Assembly: GCF_050314255.1 (NCBI RefSeq)
Contig: NZ_JBNPMZ010000007.1
Span: 62,001-126,000, forward strand
DNA length: 64,000 bases
Reading direction: 5' to 3'
Origin: Claveliimonas sp034178805
GTDB lineage: Bacteria; Bacillota; Clostridia; Lachnospirales; Lachnospiraceae
Under the pieces are notes generated by a model that worked only from the letters and a program-made list of their open reading frames with translations, searched no databases and was not told the origin of the DNA. Every line of letters starts with the position of its first letter. Position 1 is the stretch's first letter. This document shows positions 26,627 through 34,997 of this stretch, piece by piece. Position numbers and translations under genes: made by a program.

Positions 26627-26938
26627 TTAATCGATAACTTCACCTGTTGATTTTGCAAAACGTACTTTCTTGTCTCCATCCATCTTGAAACCTACTCTTG
26701 TAGCTTTTCCTTTGTGAATGTACATTACGTTAGAAATATCAATAGGTCCTTCCTGATGAATGATGCCACCATTCTGATTAGCCATGCTTGGTTTAGCATG
26801 TTTTGTCAGCATGTTAACACCTTCAACAAGAACTGTTTTGTCCTTCTGATTTACAGAGATGACTTTGCCTTCTTTGTCTTTATCTTTACCGGCAATAACT
26901 TTAACCATATCGCCTTTTTTGATCTTCATAGTTGACAT
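26627..26938 (-). CDS. rplX: 50S ribosomal protein L24
   Basis: This 103-residue assembly-initiator protein has an N-terminal KOW motif (KKGDMVKVIAGKDKDKEGKV) and the family segment GGIIHQEGPIDISNVM. AAGGAGGTGCGAGAAG before the ATG at 26938 supports the longer start. It lies between rplN and rplE. Confidence 0.97.
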   Translation of the reverse strand: MSTMKIKKGDMVKVIAGKDKDKEGKVISVNQKDKTVLVEGVNMLTKHAKPSMANQNGGIIHQEGPIDISNVMYIHKGKATRVGFKMDGDKKVRFAKSTGEVID

Positions 26939-26952
26939 CTTCTCGCACCTCC

Positions 26953-27321
26953 TTAAAGTACTTCCGGAGCTAAGGAAACAATTTTCATGAACTGTTTGTC
27001 ACGAAGCTCTCTTGCTACTGGCCCGAAGATACGGGTTCCTCTTGGGTTTTTATCGTCTTTTATAATAACAGCAGCATTTTCGTCGAAACGGATGTAGGAA
27101 CCATCTTTACGACGAGTACCTTTTACAGTACGTACAACTACAGCTTTTACTACATCACCTTTTTTAACAACGCCGCCTGGTGTTGCATCTTTAACAGTTG
27201 CAACAATAACGTCGCCAATGCTTGCATATCTTCTGGTTGAACCACCAAGCACACGGATACACAGTAACTCTTTCGCACCTGTATTGTCTGCTACTTTCAG
27301 TCTGCTTTCTTGCTGTATCAT
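26953..27321 (-). CDS. rplN: 50S ribosomal protein L14
   Basis: This 122-residue protein bridges the subunits. The sequence MIQQESRLKVADNTGAKELL and GTRIFGPVARELRDKQFMKI is characteristic. It lies between rpsQ and rplX, at the start of the spc segment. Confidence 0.98.
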   Translation of the reverse strand: MIQQESRLKVADNTGAKELLCIRVLGGSTRRYASIGDVIVATVKDATPGGVVKKGDVVKAVVVRTVKGTRRKDGSYIRFDENAAVIIKDDKNPRGTRIFGPVARELRDKQFMKIVSLAPEVL

Positions 27322-27342
27322 GCAGGTTTCCCTCCTTATATA

Positions 27343-27597
27343 CTATTTAACTTTTTCCATAACTTCTACAAGTCTCCATCTCTTATCTTTGGACAGAGGT
27401 CTTGTTTCCATTACTTTTACTTTATCGCCGATATTGCATTCATTTGCTTCATCGTGAGCTTTTAATTTATAAGTTCTTTTTACAATCTTATTGTAAAGCG
27501 GATGTTTTACGTGGTCTTCAACTGCAACAACAATTGTCTTATCCATTTTATTGCTGACAACTTTGCCCACACGTGTTTTTCTTAAATTTCTTTCCAC
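27343..27597 (-). CDS. rpsQ: 30S ribosomal protein S17
   Basis: This 84-residue OB-fold 16S rRNA-binding protein has the motifs VGKVVSNKMDKTIVVAVED and the signature IGDKVKVMETRPLSKDKRWR. It lies between rpmC and rplN. Confidence 0.97.
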   Translation of the reverse strand: MERNLRKTRVGKVVSNKMDKTIVVAVEDHVKHPLYNKIVKRTYKLKAHDEANECNIGDKVKVMETRPLSKDKRWRLVEVMEKVK

Positions 27598-27617
27598 GAC
27601 TTTTTCTCCTTTCCGGA

Positions 27618-27824
27618 TTATTCAGCTTTAGCCATCTCAGTAATTACTGTCTGGATTCTTGCAATGTTCTTTCTAACTTCTTTAATTCTGCTGGTATTAT
27701 CTAACTGATTTGTTGCGTTCTGGAATCTCAGGTTAAAGAGTTCCTTTTTAGCAGCTACTAATTCTTCATTCAGCTCTGCAGCTGATTTTGTTCTTAAATC
27801 TTCTACAAATGCATTAATTTTCAC
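27618..27824 (-). CDS. rpmC: 50S ribosomal protein L29
   Basis: This 68-residue helical protein near the exit tunnel reads VKINAFVEDLRTKSAAELNE and has the family NLRFQNATNQLDNTSRI. The start is GTG. I prefer GTG 27824 (11 nt after AAGG); another GTG at 27833 would add three residues. It overlaps the rplP stop by 11 nt, so translation is coupled. Confidence 0.93.
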   Translation of the reverse strand: MKINAFVEDLRTKSAAELNEELVAAKKELFNLRFQNATNQLDNTSRIKEVRKNIARIQTVITEMAKAE

Positions 27825-28251
27825 TGTTATCACCGCCTTCTAAGTCTGCGCGAGAAACGATTTTACATTTACAAGGTAACTTGTGTGTTGCCAGACGAAG
27901 CGCTTCTCTTGCTACTTCCTCAGGTACGCCTGCGATTTCAAACATAACGCGACCCGGCTTAACAACTGCTACCCAGTATTCTAAGGTACCTTTACCGGAA
28001 CCCATACGTGTTTCAGCTGGTTTCGTAGTTACTGGTTTATCTGGGAATATTTTAATCCAAACTTTACCGCCACGCTTGATATAACGAGTCATAGCTACAC
28101 GGGCTGCCTCAATCTGGTTGGAACGGATCCAGCATGGTTCCGTTGCAACAATACCATATTCACCATATGAAAGTGTGTTTCCACGAAGAGCTTTTCCTTT
28201 CATGGATCCACGGAACTGTTTACGACGTTTTACTCTTTTTGGCATTAACAT
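27814..28251 (-). CDS. rplP: 50S ribosomal protein L16
   Basis: This 145-residue protein organises the A-site tRNA region. It has MPKRVKRRKQFRGSMKGKA, WIRSNQIEAARVAMTRYIKR and MGSGKG. The ATG at 28251 shares its A with the rpsC stop (TAATG); MPKRV two codons on is an alternative start. Confidence 0.96.
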   Translation of the reverse strand: MLMPKRVKRRKQFRGSMKGKALRGNTLSYGEYGIVATEPCWIRSNQIEAARVAMTRYIKRGGKVWIKIFPDKPVTTKPAETRMGSGKGTLEYWVAVVKPGRVMFEIAGVPEEVAREALRLATHKLPCKCKIVSRADLEGGDNSEN

Positions 28252-28907
28252 TATTTATCTCTCCCTTCCTTTGCTGCCTTCTCCGGAAGAACTTCGCCTT
28301 TATAAACCCATACCTTAACACCAACTTTTCCATAAGTTGTGTCAGCTTCAGCGAATCCGTAGTCAATGTCTGCTCTCAGTGTCTGAAGCGGAATTGTTCC
28401 CTCGCTGTAGAACTCTGTACGAGCCATATCAGCTCCGCCAAGACGTCCTGATACAGAAGTCTTCACACCAAGTGCTCCTGATTTCATAGTTCTGGACATG
28501 CAGGATTTCATAGCACGTCTGAAAGAAATACGATTCTCTAACTGAAGTGCAATGTTCTCAGCTACTAACTGAGCATCCTTGTCAGGTCTCTTTACTTCTT
28601 TAATATCTACAACCAGCTTCTTGTCTGTAAACTGTGCAAGCTCAGCTTTAACCTTCTCGATCTCAGCTCCGCCCTTACCGATTACAACACCCGGTTTAGC
28701 TGTGTAAATGATAATTTTAACGCGGTCAGATGCTCTCTCGATCTCAATCTTGGAGATACCAGCGCTGTATAATTTCTTTTTCAGAAATGTTCTGATTTCA
28801 TGGTCTTCTACCAGGTTATCAGCAAAATCTTTCTCTGCATACCATTTAGAGTCCCAATCTTTGATAACACCGACTCTTAAGCCATGAGGATTAACTTTCT
28901 GTCCCAT
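28251..28907 (-). CDS. rpsC: 30S ribosomal protein S3
   Basis: This 218-residue mRNA-entry-channel protein has an N-terminal KH domain (VVIGKGGAEIEKVKAEL) and the C-terminal S3 domain (GVKTSVSGRLGGADMARTE). It lies between rplV and rplP, overlapping the latter by one nucleotide. Confidence 0.98.
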   Translation of the reverse strand: MGQKVNPHGLRVGVIKDWDSKWYAEKDFADNLVEDHEIRTFLKKKLYSAGISKIEIERASDRVKIIIYTAKPGVVIGKGGAEIEKVKAELAQFTDKKLVVDIKEVKRPDKDAQLVAENIALQLENRISFRRAMKSCMSRTMKSGALGVKTSVSGRLGGADMARTEFYSEGTIPLQTLRADIDYGFAEADTTYGKVGVKVWVYKGEVLPEKAAKEGRDK

Positions 28908-28918
28908 GATTGCCCTCC

Positions 28919-29305
28919 TTATCTTTCATCAAGCACCAGTGTAATGTGGCTCATTCTCTTCTCGATTCTGTAAGCTCTACCCTGTGCTCTAGGTCTGATT
29001 CTCTTCATTGTTGGTCCTTTGTTTGCATAAGCTTCTGCAATATAAAGATTTTCAGCGCTCATACCATTGTTATTCTCAGCGTTAGCAATTGCTGACTCTA
29101 ATAATTTCTTTATTAAACTTGAAGCATATCTTGGATTGTAAGTTAAAATACCAAGTGCTGTTGTTACATCCTTACCTCTGATGGCATCCAATACGAAACA
29201 TGCTTTCTGAACAGATACTCTAGCGTAAGATAACTTAGCTGAAGGTCTGGTGTCCTTATTAGCATTTCTCTCTCTCTTGATCTGGGATCTATGTCCTTTT
29301 GCCAT
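28919..29305 (-). CDS. rplV: 50S ribosomal protein L22
   Basis: This 128-residue protein lines the exit tunnel with an extended hairpin. The signature RIRPRAQGRAYRIEKRMSHI is at the C-terminus. It lies between rpsS and rpsC. The N-terminus carries about 15 extra basic residues compared with short forms. Confidence 0.97.
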   Translation of the reverse strand: MAKGHRSQIKRERNANKDTRPSAKLSYARVSVQKACFVLDAIRGKDVTTALGILTYNPRYASSLIKKLLESAIANAENNNGMSAENLYIAEAYANKGPTMKRIRPRAQGRAYRIEKRMSHITLVLDER

Positions 29306-29336
29306 GGATGAACCCTCCTTTCAAATACGTTGTTTA

Positions 29337-29618
29337 CTATCTAACTCTGGATTTCTTCTCGTCTTTTCCATGTCCTCTGTAGGTTCTGGTTGCTACGAAC
29401 TCTCCGAGTTTGTGTCCAACCATATCCTCTGTTACATATACAGGAACGTGTTTTCTTCCGTCATGAACGGCGATTGTATGTCCAACCATGCTTGGGAAGA
29501 TTGTAGAACGACGAGACCATGTTTTGATAACTGACTTGTCGCCGGATGCGTTCATAGCATCAATCTTCTTAAGCAGACTTGCATCTGCGAATGGTCCTTT
29601 TTTAAGTGAACGAGCCAT
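29337..29618 (-). CDS. rpsS: 30S ribosomal protein S19
   Basis: This 93-residue 30S head protein has MARSLKKGPFADASLLKKI, TWSRRSTIFPSMVGHTIAVH and GHKLGEFVATRTYRGH. It lies between rplB and rplV. Confidence 0.98.
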   Translation of the reverse strand: MARSLKKGPFADASLLKKIDAMNASGDKSVIKTWSRRSTIFPSMVGHTIAVHDGRKHVPVYVTEDMVGHKLGEFVATRTYRGHGKDEKKSRVR

Positions 29619-29641
29619 GGTTCTACCTCCTTACGAATCTA

Positions 29642-30484
29642 TTATTTAATACCTTTACCATCACGTCTTCTTACGATTAACTTGTTAGACTGTTTGTTTT
29701 TCTTACGAGTCTTAAGACCAAGTGCCGGTTTACCCCAAGGAGTACACGGACCCGGACGACCGATTCCAGTCTTACCTTCACCACCACCGTGCGGATGGTC
29801 ATTCGGGTTCATAACAGAACCACGAACTGTAGGTCTGATACCCATATGACGTTTACGTCCTGCTTTACCAACGTTAATCAGGCTGTGGTCTCCGTTACCA
29901 ACAACACCAACAGATGCGCGGCAAACGATTGGAACCATTCTCATTTCTCCAGAAGGAAGACGAAGGGTTGCATACTTTCCTTCTTTAGCCATCAGCTGTG
30001 CACTGTTACCAGCGGAACGAACCAGCTGTCCGCCTTTTCCAGGATACAGCTCAATGTTATGAATCTGTGTACCTACCGGGATTTCAGAAAGTGGGAGGCA
30101 GTTACCAACATGAACCTCAGCTTCCGGTCCGTTCATAACTTTCATTCCGTCTTTCAATCCTTCCGGTGCAAGAATGTAAGCTTTCTCACCATCTTCATAG
30201 CAGATCAGAGCGATGTTTGCTGTTCTGTTCGGATCGTACTCAATACCGATTACCTTTGCAGCGATTCCATCTTTTCTTCTCTTGAAGTCGATTACTCTAT
30301 ATTTCTTCTTAGCTCCGCCTCCGCGGTGTCTAACTGTGATTTTACCTTGATTATTACGTCCTGCCTGTCTGCTCTTTGGAGCTAACAGAGATTTTTCTGG
30401 AGTTGTCTTTGTGATTTCAGAGAAATCAGATCCAGTCATCTGTCTTCTGGAAGGCGTATATGGGCGATATGTTTTAATTCCCAT
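29642..30484 (-). CDS. rplB: 50S ribosomal protein L2
   Basis: This 280-residue protein is essential for peptidyl transfer. It begins MGIKTYRPYTPSRRQMTGSD; ATG 30484 is chosen for its AAAGGAG site, while a start at 30502 lacks one. The signature PHGGGEGKTGIGRPGPCTPW near the C-terminus is intact. An unusual 150-bp spacer separates it from rplW. Confidence 0.98.
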   Translation of the reverse strand: MGIKTYRPYTPSRRQMTGSDFSEITKTTPEKSLLAPKSRQAGRNNQGKITVRHRGGGAKKKYRVIDFKRRKDGIAAKVIGIEYDPNRTANIALICYEDGEKAYILAPEGLKDGMKVMNGPEAEVHVGNCLPLSEIPVGTQIHNIELYPGKGGQLVRSAGNSAQLMAKEGKYATLRLPSGEMRMVPIVCRASVGVVGNGDHSLINVGKAGRKRHMGIRPTVRGSVMNPNDHPHGGGEGKTGIGRPGPCTPWGKPALGLKTRKKNKQSNKLIVRRRDGKGIK

Positions 30485-30502
30485 GATTACTTCTCCTTTC
30501 AA

Positions 30503-30653
30503 TTACTGTTTATTGTCACGGTTTCTTTCCGTCTAATTGTCGCGCTTCGCGCGGTGTATGTTCGCTTCGCTAAGCTCGAAATGACCTCGCTAACCTCAGC
30601 GAACGGGGTCCGACTAAGCTTCAGTCTTCGCTGACGCTCGTCTTCAGCAAGTC
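30503..30653. other. Hairpin-rich spacer between rplW and rplB
   Basis: This 151-bp stretch breaks an otherwise tight part of the ribosomal operon. It is made of recurring GCTTCGCT/AGCGAAGC-type words: CGCGC-TTC-GCGCG at about 30541, and TTCGCT/AGCGAA arms further along. No ORF or known element is recognised. It resembles the spacer between rpoA and rplQ in being made of repeated GC-rich words. Confidence 0.4.
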
Positions 30654-30959
30654 TTATAACCCCTCGAAGATCTCAATATCTGCGCTGTCAGCTGTAAGCT
30701 GAACGATTGCTTTCTTTGTCTTAGCTGTCTTTCCGAATTTGAATGTTCCACGAACTCTCTTGTTCTTTCCGTCAAGGTTCATTGTGTTTACACTCTTAAC
30801 CTTTGTTCCGGAGAACATTTTTTCAACAGCTTCTTTGATCTGAGATTTTGTAGCCTCTGTGTGTACAAGGAAAGTATATTTCTTCTCTCCCATAAGCTCC
30901 ATGCTCTTCTCAGTTACTACCGGTTTAAGGATTACATCATAATACTGAACGTTTGCCAT
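30654..30959 (-). CDS. rplW: 50S ribosomal protein L23
   Basis: This 101-residue exit-tunnel protein is a docking site for trigger factor and SRP. It shows DVILKPVVTEKSMELM and the TFLVHTEATKSQIKEAVEKM core. Its ATG shares an A with the rplD stop (TAATG). Confidence 0.97.
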   Translation of the reverse strand: MANVQYYDVILKPVVTEKSMELMGEKKYTFLVHTEATKSQIKEAVEKMFSGTKVKSVNTMNLDGKNKRVRGTFKFGKTAKTKKAIVQLTADSADIEIFEGL

Positions 30960-31579
30960 TATGCGTACACCTCCTCGATTGTTGCAACAGCAGCCTTCGT
31001 TGCGATTACTGTGTTGTATTTTAAGATGTCGTACACATTGATTGTATTAGTCTTAGCTGTTTTTACATCTGCAATATTTCTTGCGGAAATCTCTGCGTTT
31101 GTATTGCCATCCTCTAATACTACTAATGCTTTATTTACATCTAAGTTCTTAAGAATATTTGCAAAGTTCTTTGTCTTGATCTCTTCGAATTTAATCTCAT
31201 CGATTACAATGAACTTCTTCTCTGCTACTTTCGCGCTGAGAACTGATTTCAGAGCTGCGCGTCTTTCTTTCTTATTCATCTTGAATGAATAATCTCTCGG
31301 TACCGGTGCGAATACTACTCCGCCGCCTGTCCACTGTGGAGCTCTTGTGGATCCCTGTCTTGCGTGACCTGTTCCTTTCTGTCTCCATGGTTTTCTTCCG
31401 CCACCAGATACTTCAGAACGTGTTTTAGCTTTCTGAGTTCCCTGACGTTTATTTGCAAGCTGGCTTACAACTGCCATGTGTACTAAGTGTTCATTAACTT
31501 CTACACCGAATACAGCATCGTTTAAGTCGATTGTACCAACTTCTTTACCTTCGATATTGTAAACTGCTACGTTTGCCAT
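30959..31579 (-). CDS. rplD: 50S ribosomal protein L4
   Basis: This 206-residue protein has a long tunnel loop (RSEVSGGGRKPWRQKGTGHA). In E. coli L4 represses its own S10 operon through the leader; here the leader at 32703-32930 is folded but an L4 site is not recognised. It lies between rplC and rplW. Confidence 0.97.
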   Translation of the reverse strand: MANVAVYNIEGKEVGTIDLNDAVFGVEVNEHLVHMAVVSQLANKRQGTQKAKTRSEVSGGGRKPWRQKGTGHARQGSTRAPQWTGGGVVFAPVPRDYSFKMNKKERRAALKSVLSAKVAEKKFIVIDEIKFEEIKTKNFANILKNLDVNKALVVLEDGNTNAEISARNIADVKTAKTNTINVYDILKYNTVIATKAAVATIEEVYA

Positions 31580-31609
31580 CTCTAGTGTTCCTCCTTTCCT
31601 AAGTAAAGC

Positions 31610-32290
31610 TTAGATAGCTTTCACTGTCTCTTTAATTGTTACTAAAGATTTCTTTGGTCCCGGTACAGAACCTTTAACCAGAAGCAAGTTCTTCTCTGCA
31701 TCTACGCGAACAATCTCCAGATTCTGGATAGTGATCTTCTTGCTTCCCATCTGTCCTGGCATCTTTTTACCTTTGAATACTTTACTCGGGTCAGATGCAG
31801 CACCGTTGGAACCTGCATGACGGTGGAACTTAGAACCGTGAGTCATAGGTCCTCTATGCTGATTGTGTCTCTTAATTGCACCCTGGAATCCTTTACCTTT
31901 GGAGATTGCTGTTGCATCAACCTTATCTCCAACCGTAAAGATGTCAGCTTTGATTTCCTGAGCCAGTGTGTACTCCTCAGCATTTTCAAATTTAAACTCT
32001 TTTACATATCTCTTACCTGTAACTCCAGCCTTTGCAAAATGTCCCTGCTCTGCCTTTGTTACACCGTGACGATGAACGATCTCTTTCTTACCGCTCTTGT
32101 CTTTGTTTACAATTTTGTCTTTCTTGTCAACGAAACCAACCTGTACTGCGCTGTATCCGTCGTTCTCTACAGTCTTAATCTGTGTTACTACGCAAGGACC
32201 AGCCTGAAGTACGGTTACTGGTGTAAGCACACCGTCTTCGTTGAAGATCTGAGTCATTCCGACTTTTGTAGCTAAGATAGCTTTCTTCAT
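31610..32290 (-). CDS. rplC: 50S ribosomal protein L3
   Basis: This 226-residue protein reaches the peptidyl transferase centre. It begins MKKAILATKVGMTQIFNEDG, with AGGAGGTAATTATA before ATG 32290; the open frame extends 16 codons further without a good site. The signature KGFQGAIKRHNQHRGPMTHG is present. Confidence 0.97.
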   Translation of the reverse strand: MKKAILATKVGMTQIFNEDGVLTPVTVLQAGPCVVTQIKTVENDGYSAVQVGFVDKKDKIVNKDKSGKKEIVHRHGVTKAEQGHFAKAGVTGKRYVKEFKFENAEEYTLAQEIKADIFTVGDKVDATAISKGKGFQGAIKRHNQHRGPMTHGSKFHRHAGSNGAASDPSKVFKGKKMPGQMGSKKITIQNLEIVRVDAEKNLLLVKGSVPGPKKSLVTIKETVKAI

Positions 32291-32384
32291 TATAATTACC
32301 TCCTGTGATTTACAGCGGAACGTCACCTGGACGTTCATCCTAAATTTTAGGAATTACTGCGTTCTGTAGTTAATGATGCTCTAC

Positions 32385-32702
32385 TTATTTGTTTTTCATT
32401 TTGATATCGATATAAACACCTGCTGGCATTTCCAGTCTGGACAGAGCATCAACTGTCTTCTGTGTCGGTGCAATGATATCGATCAGTCTCTTATGAGTTC
32501 TCTGCTCGAACTGTTCTCTGGAATCTTTATATTTGTGAACAGCTCTCAAGATGGTTACTACTTCCTTCTTAGTCGGAAGCGGTACCGGTCCGCTCACCTG
32601 CGCTCCATTCTTTTTAACAGTTTCGATGATTTTTTTTGCGGATGCATCAACCAGCTGATGATCATACGCTTTCAATGTGATTCTCATTACTTGACTTGCC
32701 AT
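32385..32702 (-). CDS. rpsJ: 30S ribosomal protein S10
   Basis: This 105-residue protein (also NusE in transcription antitermination) shows RITLKAYDHQLVDASAKKII and SGPVPLPTKKEVVTILRA. It is the first gene of the S10 operon, after a 230-nt folded leader. AAGGAGGCGAC lies before the ATG. Confidence 0.98.
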   Translation of the reverse strand: MASQVMRITLKAYDHQLVDASAKKIIETVKKNGAQVSGPVPLPTKKEVVTILRAVHKYKDSREQFEQRTHKRLIDIIAPTQKTVDALSRLEMPAGVYIDIKMKNK

Positions 32703-32930
32703 AAAAAAAGTCGCCTCCTTTTCGTACTTTTAACTTCAGTACGACAAGCGGTGACTGTACACTCTCCCGTGTGTGTCGTGAGAAACTCACACGTTGTTAC
32801 CACATTTCAGTGGCTGTTATAGTTTCGTACAGTGACTTGTCGCCAGTTTCCTAACTTGACATTCGCTCCACGGAAAACCTGCCATCCAGGGGCAGCAACC
32901 TCGCGCTTCATCGCTATCATGTCACAGCTT
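32703..32930 (-). promoter_or_regulatory. Folded 5' leader of the S10 operon
   Basis: About 230 nt separate the promoter from rpsJ. A long-range stem pairs 32827-32842 with 32742-32760 (CGACAAG with CTTGTCG and ACTGTAC with GTACAGT), enclosing smaller hairpins (GTGAG/CTCAC; CCACTGAAATGTGG). The layout is what one expects for an autoregulated ribosomal leader; which protein would bind is unknown. Confidence 0.5.
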
Positions 32931-32934
32931 TTTC

Positions 32935-32963
32935 AGTATATCTGATTCATATGTACATTTCAA
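32935..32963 (-). promoter_or_regulatory. Main promoter of the S10-spc-alpha operon
   Basis: On the minus strand: TTGAAA (32958-32963), exactly 17 bp, TATACT (32935-32940). AT-rich DNA upstream could serve as an UP element. Confidence 0.8.
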
Positions 32964-33000
32964 GTACTTTTTTATTTTTATTGTATTTTTTTCAATACAA

Positions 33001-33627
33001 TTATTTTTTCTTTTTCTTATTAGCCTTTTTTTCCGCTTCCTGCTTTTCCCAGGCTTCAGCTCTCGCATCCCGGTACTCCATCATCATGCGGATTCTGGTC
33101 TTCCACGGAATATATGTTGGGTGAATGACCTTTCCCGTTTTATCACTGATAAACTCATAAAACTGCTCTGCAGTCCCGCGTGTAAAATCACTCTTCGGAA
33201 TCAAATGCATCATTTCATTATTAATGCTGACAAAAAAATACTTATCATCCGCATACATATACGGTATCTCACCATATTTCCAGTGTTGGAGTCCCTGATC
33301 ATCTTCAATCGTAAACTCTCTTTCTCCAAACACAAAATGAATCAGAGTCTGATTCTGATAGCTTGGATCACACTTTGCAAGCTTGGATGCAGCGATTTTC
33401 TTCCTATTAAAATCAAACACAAGAATAATTGTTCCGATTATTGCCATTGCCACAATCCATATCACACCAAACGTATCTCTTCCCAAATACGCCAGCGTGT
33501 AAAAGCAAAGAGCCAAAACCGCCAGAGAAAATGTAGTTGCCGGATGTTTCACCCTGAAAGTAAATCCCACAAAATCCTCCAGCATCTGTCTTGTATGCTT
33601 TGTTTTCACTTCATATACCGGTGTCAT
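33001..33627 (-). CDS. YcxB-like membrane protein
   Basis: This 208-residue protein has two membrane spans (about 30-50 and 52-70) followed by a cytoplasmic YcxB-like domain (about 90-165, with HFVFGEREFTIEDD and YMYADDKYFFVSINNEMMHL) and a very basic, Lys-rich tail. The family is widespread in Firmicutes with no established function. It is monocistronic and upstream of the S10 promoter on the same strand; a weak AT-rich hairpin (32980-33001) follows it. Confidence 0.7.
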   Translation of the reverse strand: MTPVYEVKTKHTRQMLEDFVGFTFRVKHPATTFSLAVLALCFYTLAYLGRDTFGVIWIVAMAIIGTIILVFDFNRKKIAASKLAKCDPSYQNQTLIHFVFGEREFTIEDDQGLQHWKYGEIPYMYADDKYFFVSINNEMMHLIPKSDFTRGTAEQFYEFISDKTGKVIHPTYIPWKTRIRMMMEYRDARAEAWEKQEAEKKANKKKKK

Positions 33628-33795
33628 CTTAACCTCTCCTTATTTTCTAATTTTTCTTCTGCCACATCATGACAAAACATTTCCTTTCCATTATAATATG
33701 TTTCTTCTTTTTCCACAAGAAATACTTTAACATACCATTTTTCACACATTCTCACCATAAAGCCTGTCCTTTTTGTCCATATTCTATAAATTCGA

Positions 33796-33824
33796 TTGAC
33801 TTTTCCTATCGATGTTGGTACAAT
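33796..33824 (+). promoter_or_regulatory. Promoter of the first TauE/SafE gene
   Basis: TTGACT (33796-33801), 17 bp, TACAAT (33819-33824) with extended TGG. It leaves a leader of about 130 nt. Confidence 0.8.
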
Positions 33825-33833
33825 TAGTTAAAG

Positions 33834-33925
33834 AACAGACAATATCAACAGGATGCATAAACAAATCGGGGTGTTTATGACCTTACATACTATTTCAGTG
33901 ATGAATATTGTTTGTTAATTTTTTT
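33834..33925 (+). promoter_or_regulatory. Possible attenuator/riboswitch-like leader of the first TauE/SafE gene
   Basis: A 12-bp stem pairs AACAGACAATAT (33834-33845) with ATATTGTTTGTT (33905-33916, one G-T pair) and is followed by AATTTTTTT, like an intrinsic terminator with a folded head. Inside it a perfect 8-bp hairpin CATAAACA/TGTTTATG (33856-33879) has an AATCGGGG loop. It lies between promoter and start codon. No known riboswitch consensus was recognised. Confidence 0.5.
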
Positions 33926-33958
33926 AGTAACTTTTTAAACAATCTGGAGGGATGAATT

Positions 33959-34831
33959 ATGAACATTATCACAATCTTACGTATCGCGCTCATCATCTTT
34001 GTAATCGCGTCTGGTGCTTACTTTATCAAAGACCTTCTCGCACACAAAGAAGATATCAAAGGCGGAAAACCAATTGCTCTGGCACTGATTGGATGTATCA
34101 CTAACCTGCTTGATACATGGGGAATCGGTTCCTATGCAACCACACAGGCTGGTTTCAAATTTACAAAATCCAGCGAAGACCTTACAGTTCCTGGAACCCT
34201 GAACGTTGGAGATACTTTCCCTGTAACACTTGAGGCTCTGTTATTCTTCGGTTTCGTTGATATCGATCCACTTACACTGGTACTTATGCTTGCTGCATCC
34301 ATTATCGGAGCTCTTGTTGGAGCTGGTATCGTATGTAAATGGAACCTGAAGATGGTTCGTCTTGGACTTGGTGTTGGTCTTTCCATTCTTGCCGTTGTTC
34401 TCTTCTGCAAGAATGCAGGTATCGGACCTTTCGGTGTAAGCGGAGAGGCATTGGGATTGACAGGTATTAAGCTTGTTATCGGTATCGTTGTTAACTTCTT
34501 CTTAGGCGCTCTTATGATGATCGGTGTTGGTCTGTATGCTCCTTGTATGGCACTTTGTGCAGCACTTGGAATGAACATCGGAACAGCTTTCCCAATCATG
34601 ATGGGTTCCTGTGCATTCCTGATGAACGCAGCTTGCTTCAAGTTCATCAAAGAAGGAAGATACGACAGAAGAGCTGCCCTTTACCTTGCAGTATTCGGAT
34701 GTATCGGTGTAGTTATTGCTTATAAGGTAGCTTGCTTCTTCTCACTGAAGACTTTGACATACATCATTTGTGTAGTTATGATTTACACAGCTATCATGTT
34801 CTTCAGAGATGCTTCCAAGACAGAGGCTTAA
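33959..34831 (+). CDS. TauE/SafE family permease, copy 1
   Basis: This 290-residue protein has about eight membrane spans in two halves. Motifs include GIGSYATTQAGFKFTKSS (about 58-75) and PIMMGSCAFLMNAACF (about 210-225). Known family members export sulfite, sulfoacetate or other organic anions; here the substrate is unknown. GGAGGG lies 7 nt before ATG 33959. It has its own promoter, leader and terminator. A second, clearly related gene follows 250 bp downstream. Confidence 0.75.
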   Translation: MNIITILRIALIIFVIASGAYFIKDLLAHKEDIKGGKPIALALIGCITNLLDTWGIGSYATTQAGFKFTKSSEDLTVPGTLNVGDTFPVTLEALLFFGFVDIDPLTLVLMLAASIIGALVGAGIVCKWNLKMVRLGLGVGLSILAVVLFCKNAGIGPFGVSGEALGLTGIKLVIGIVVNFFLGALMMIGVGLYAPCMALCAALGMNIGTAFPIMMGSCAFLMNAACFKFIKEGRYDRRAALYLAVFGCIGVVIAYKVACFFSLKTLTYIICVVMIYTAIMFFRDASKTEA

Positions 34832-34862
34832 TCAGAAGATTACAATTTCATATTGAATATCC

Positions 34863-34898
34863 AAAGGCGGTTTTTGTTCATTCAGAAACCGCTTTTTT
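34863..34898 (+). terminator. Terminator after TauE/SafE copy 1
   Basis: GCGGTTT (34867-34873) pairs with AAACCGC (34886-34892), followed by a T run. Confidence 0.85.
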
Positions 34899-34948
34899 CA
34901 TCCCTTCTTTATTTCTTCCAGTATATTGAATATTTTTTCACAATATTG

Positions 34949-34978
34949 TTGACTGATTATTTGTATTTGTAGTATAAT
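34949..34978 (+). promoter_or_regulatory. Promoter of the second TauE/SafE gene
   Basis: TTGACT (34949-34954), 18 bp, TATAAT (34973-34978). Confidence 0.75.
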
Positions 34979-34997
34979 GCATTTGTAACAGTTAACC

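Noticed and set aside
33834..33925. Purine, PreQ1, fluoride or c-di-GMP riboswitch
   Set aside because: None of their conserved core words is present; only the general attenuator layout is supported.
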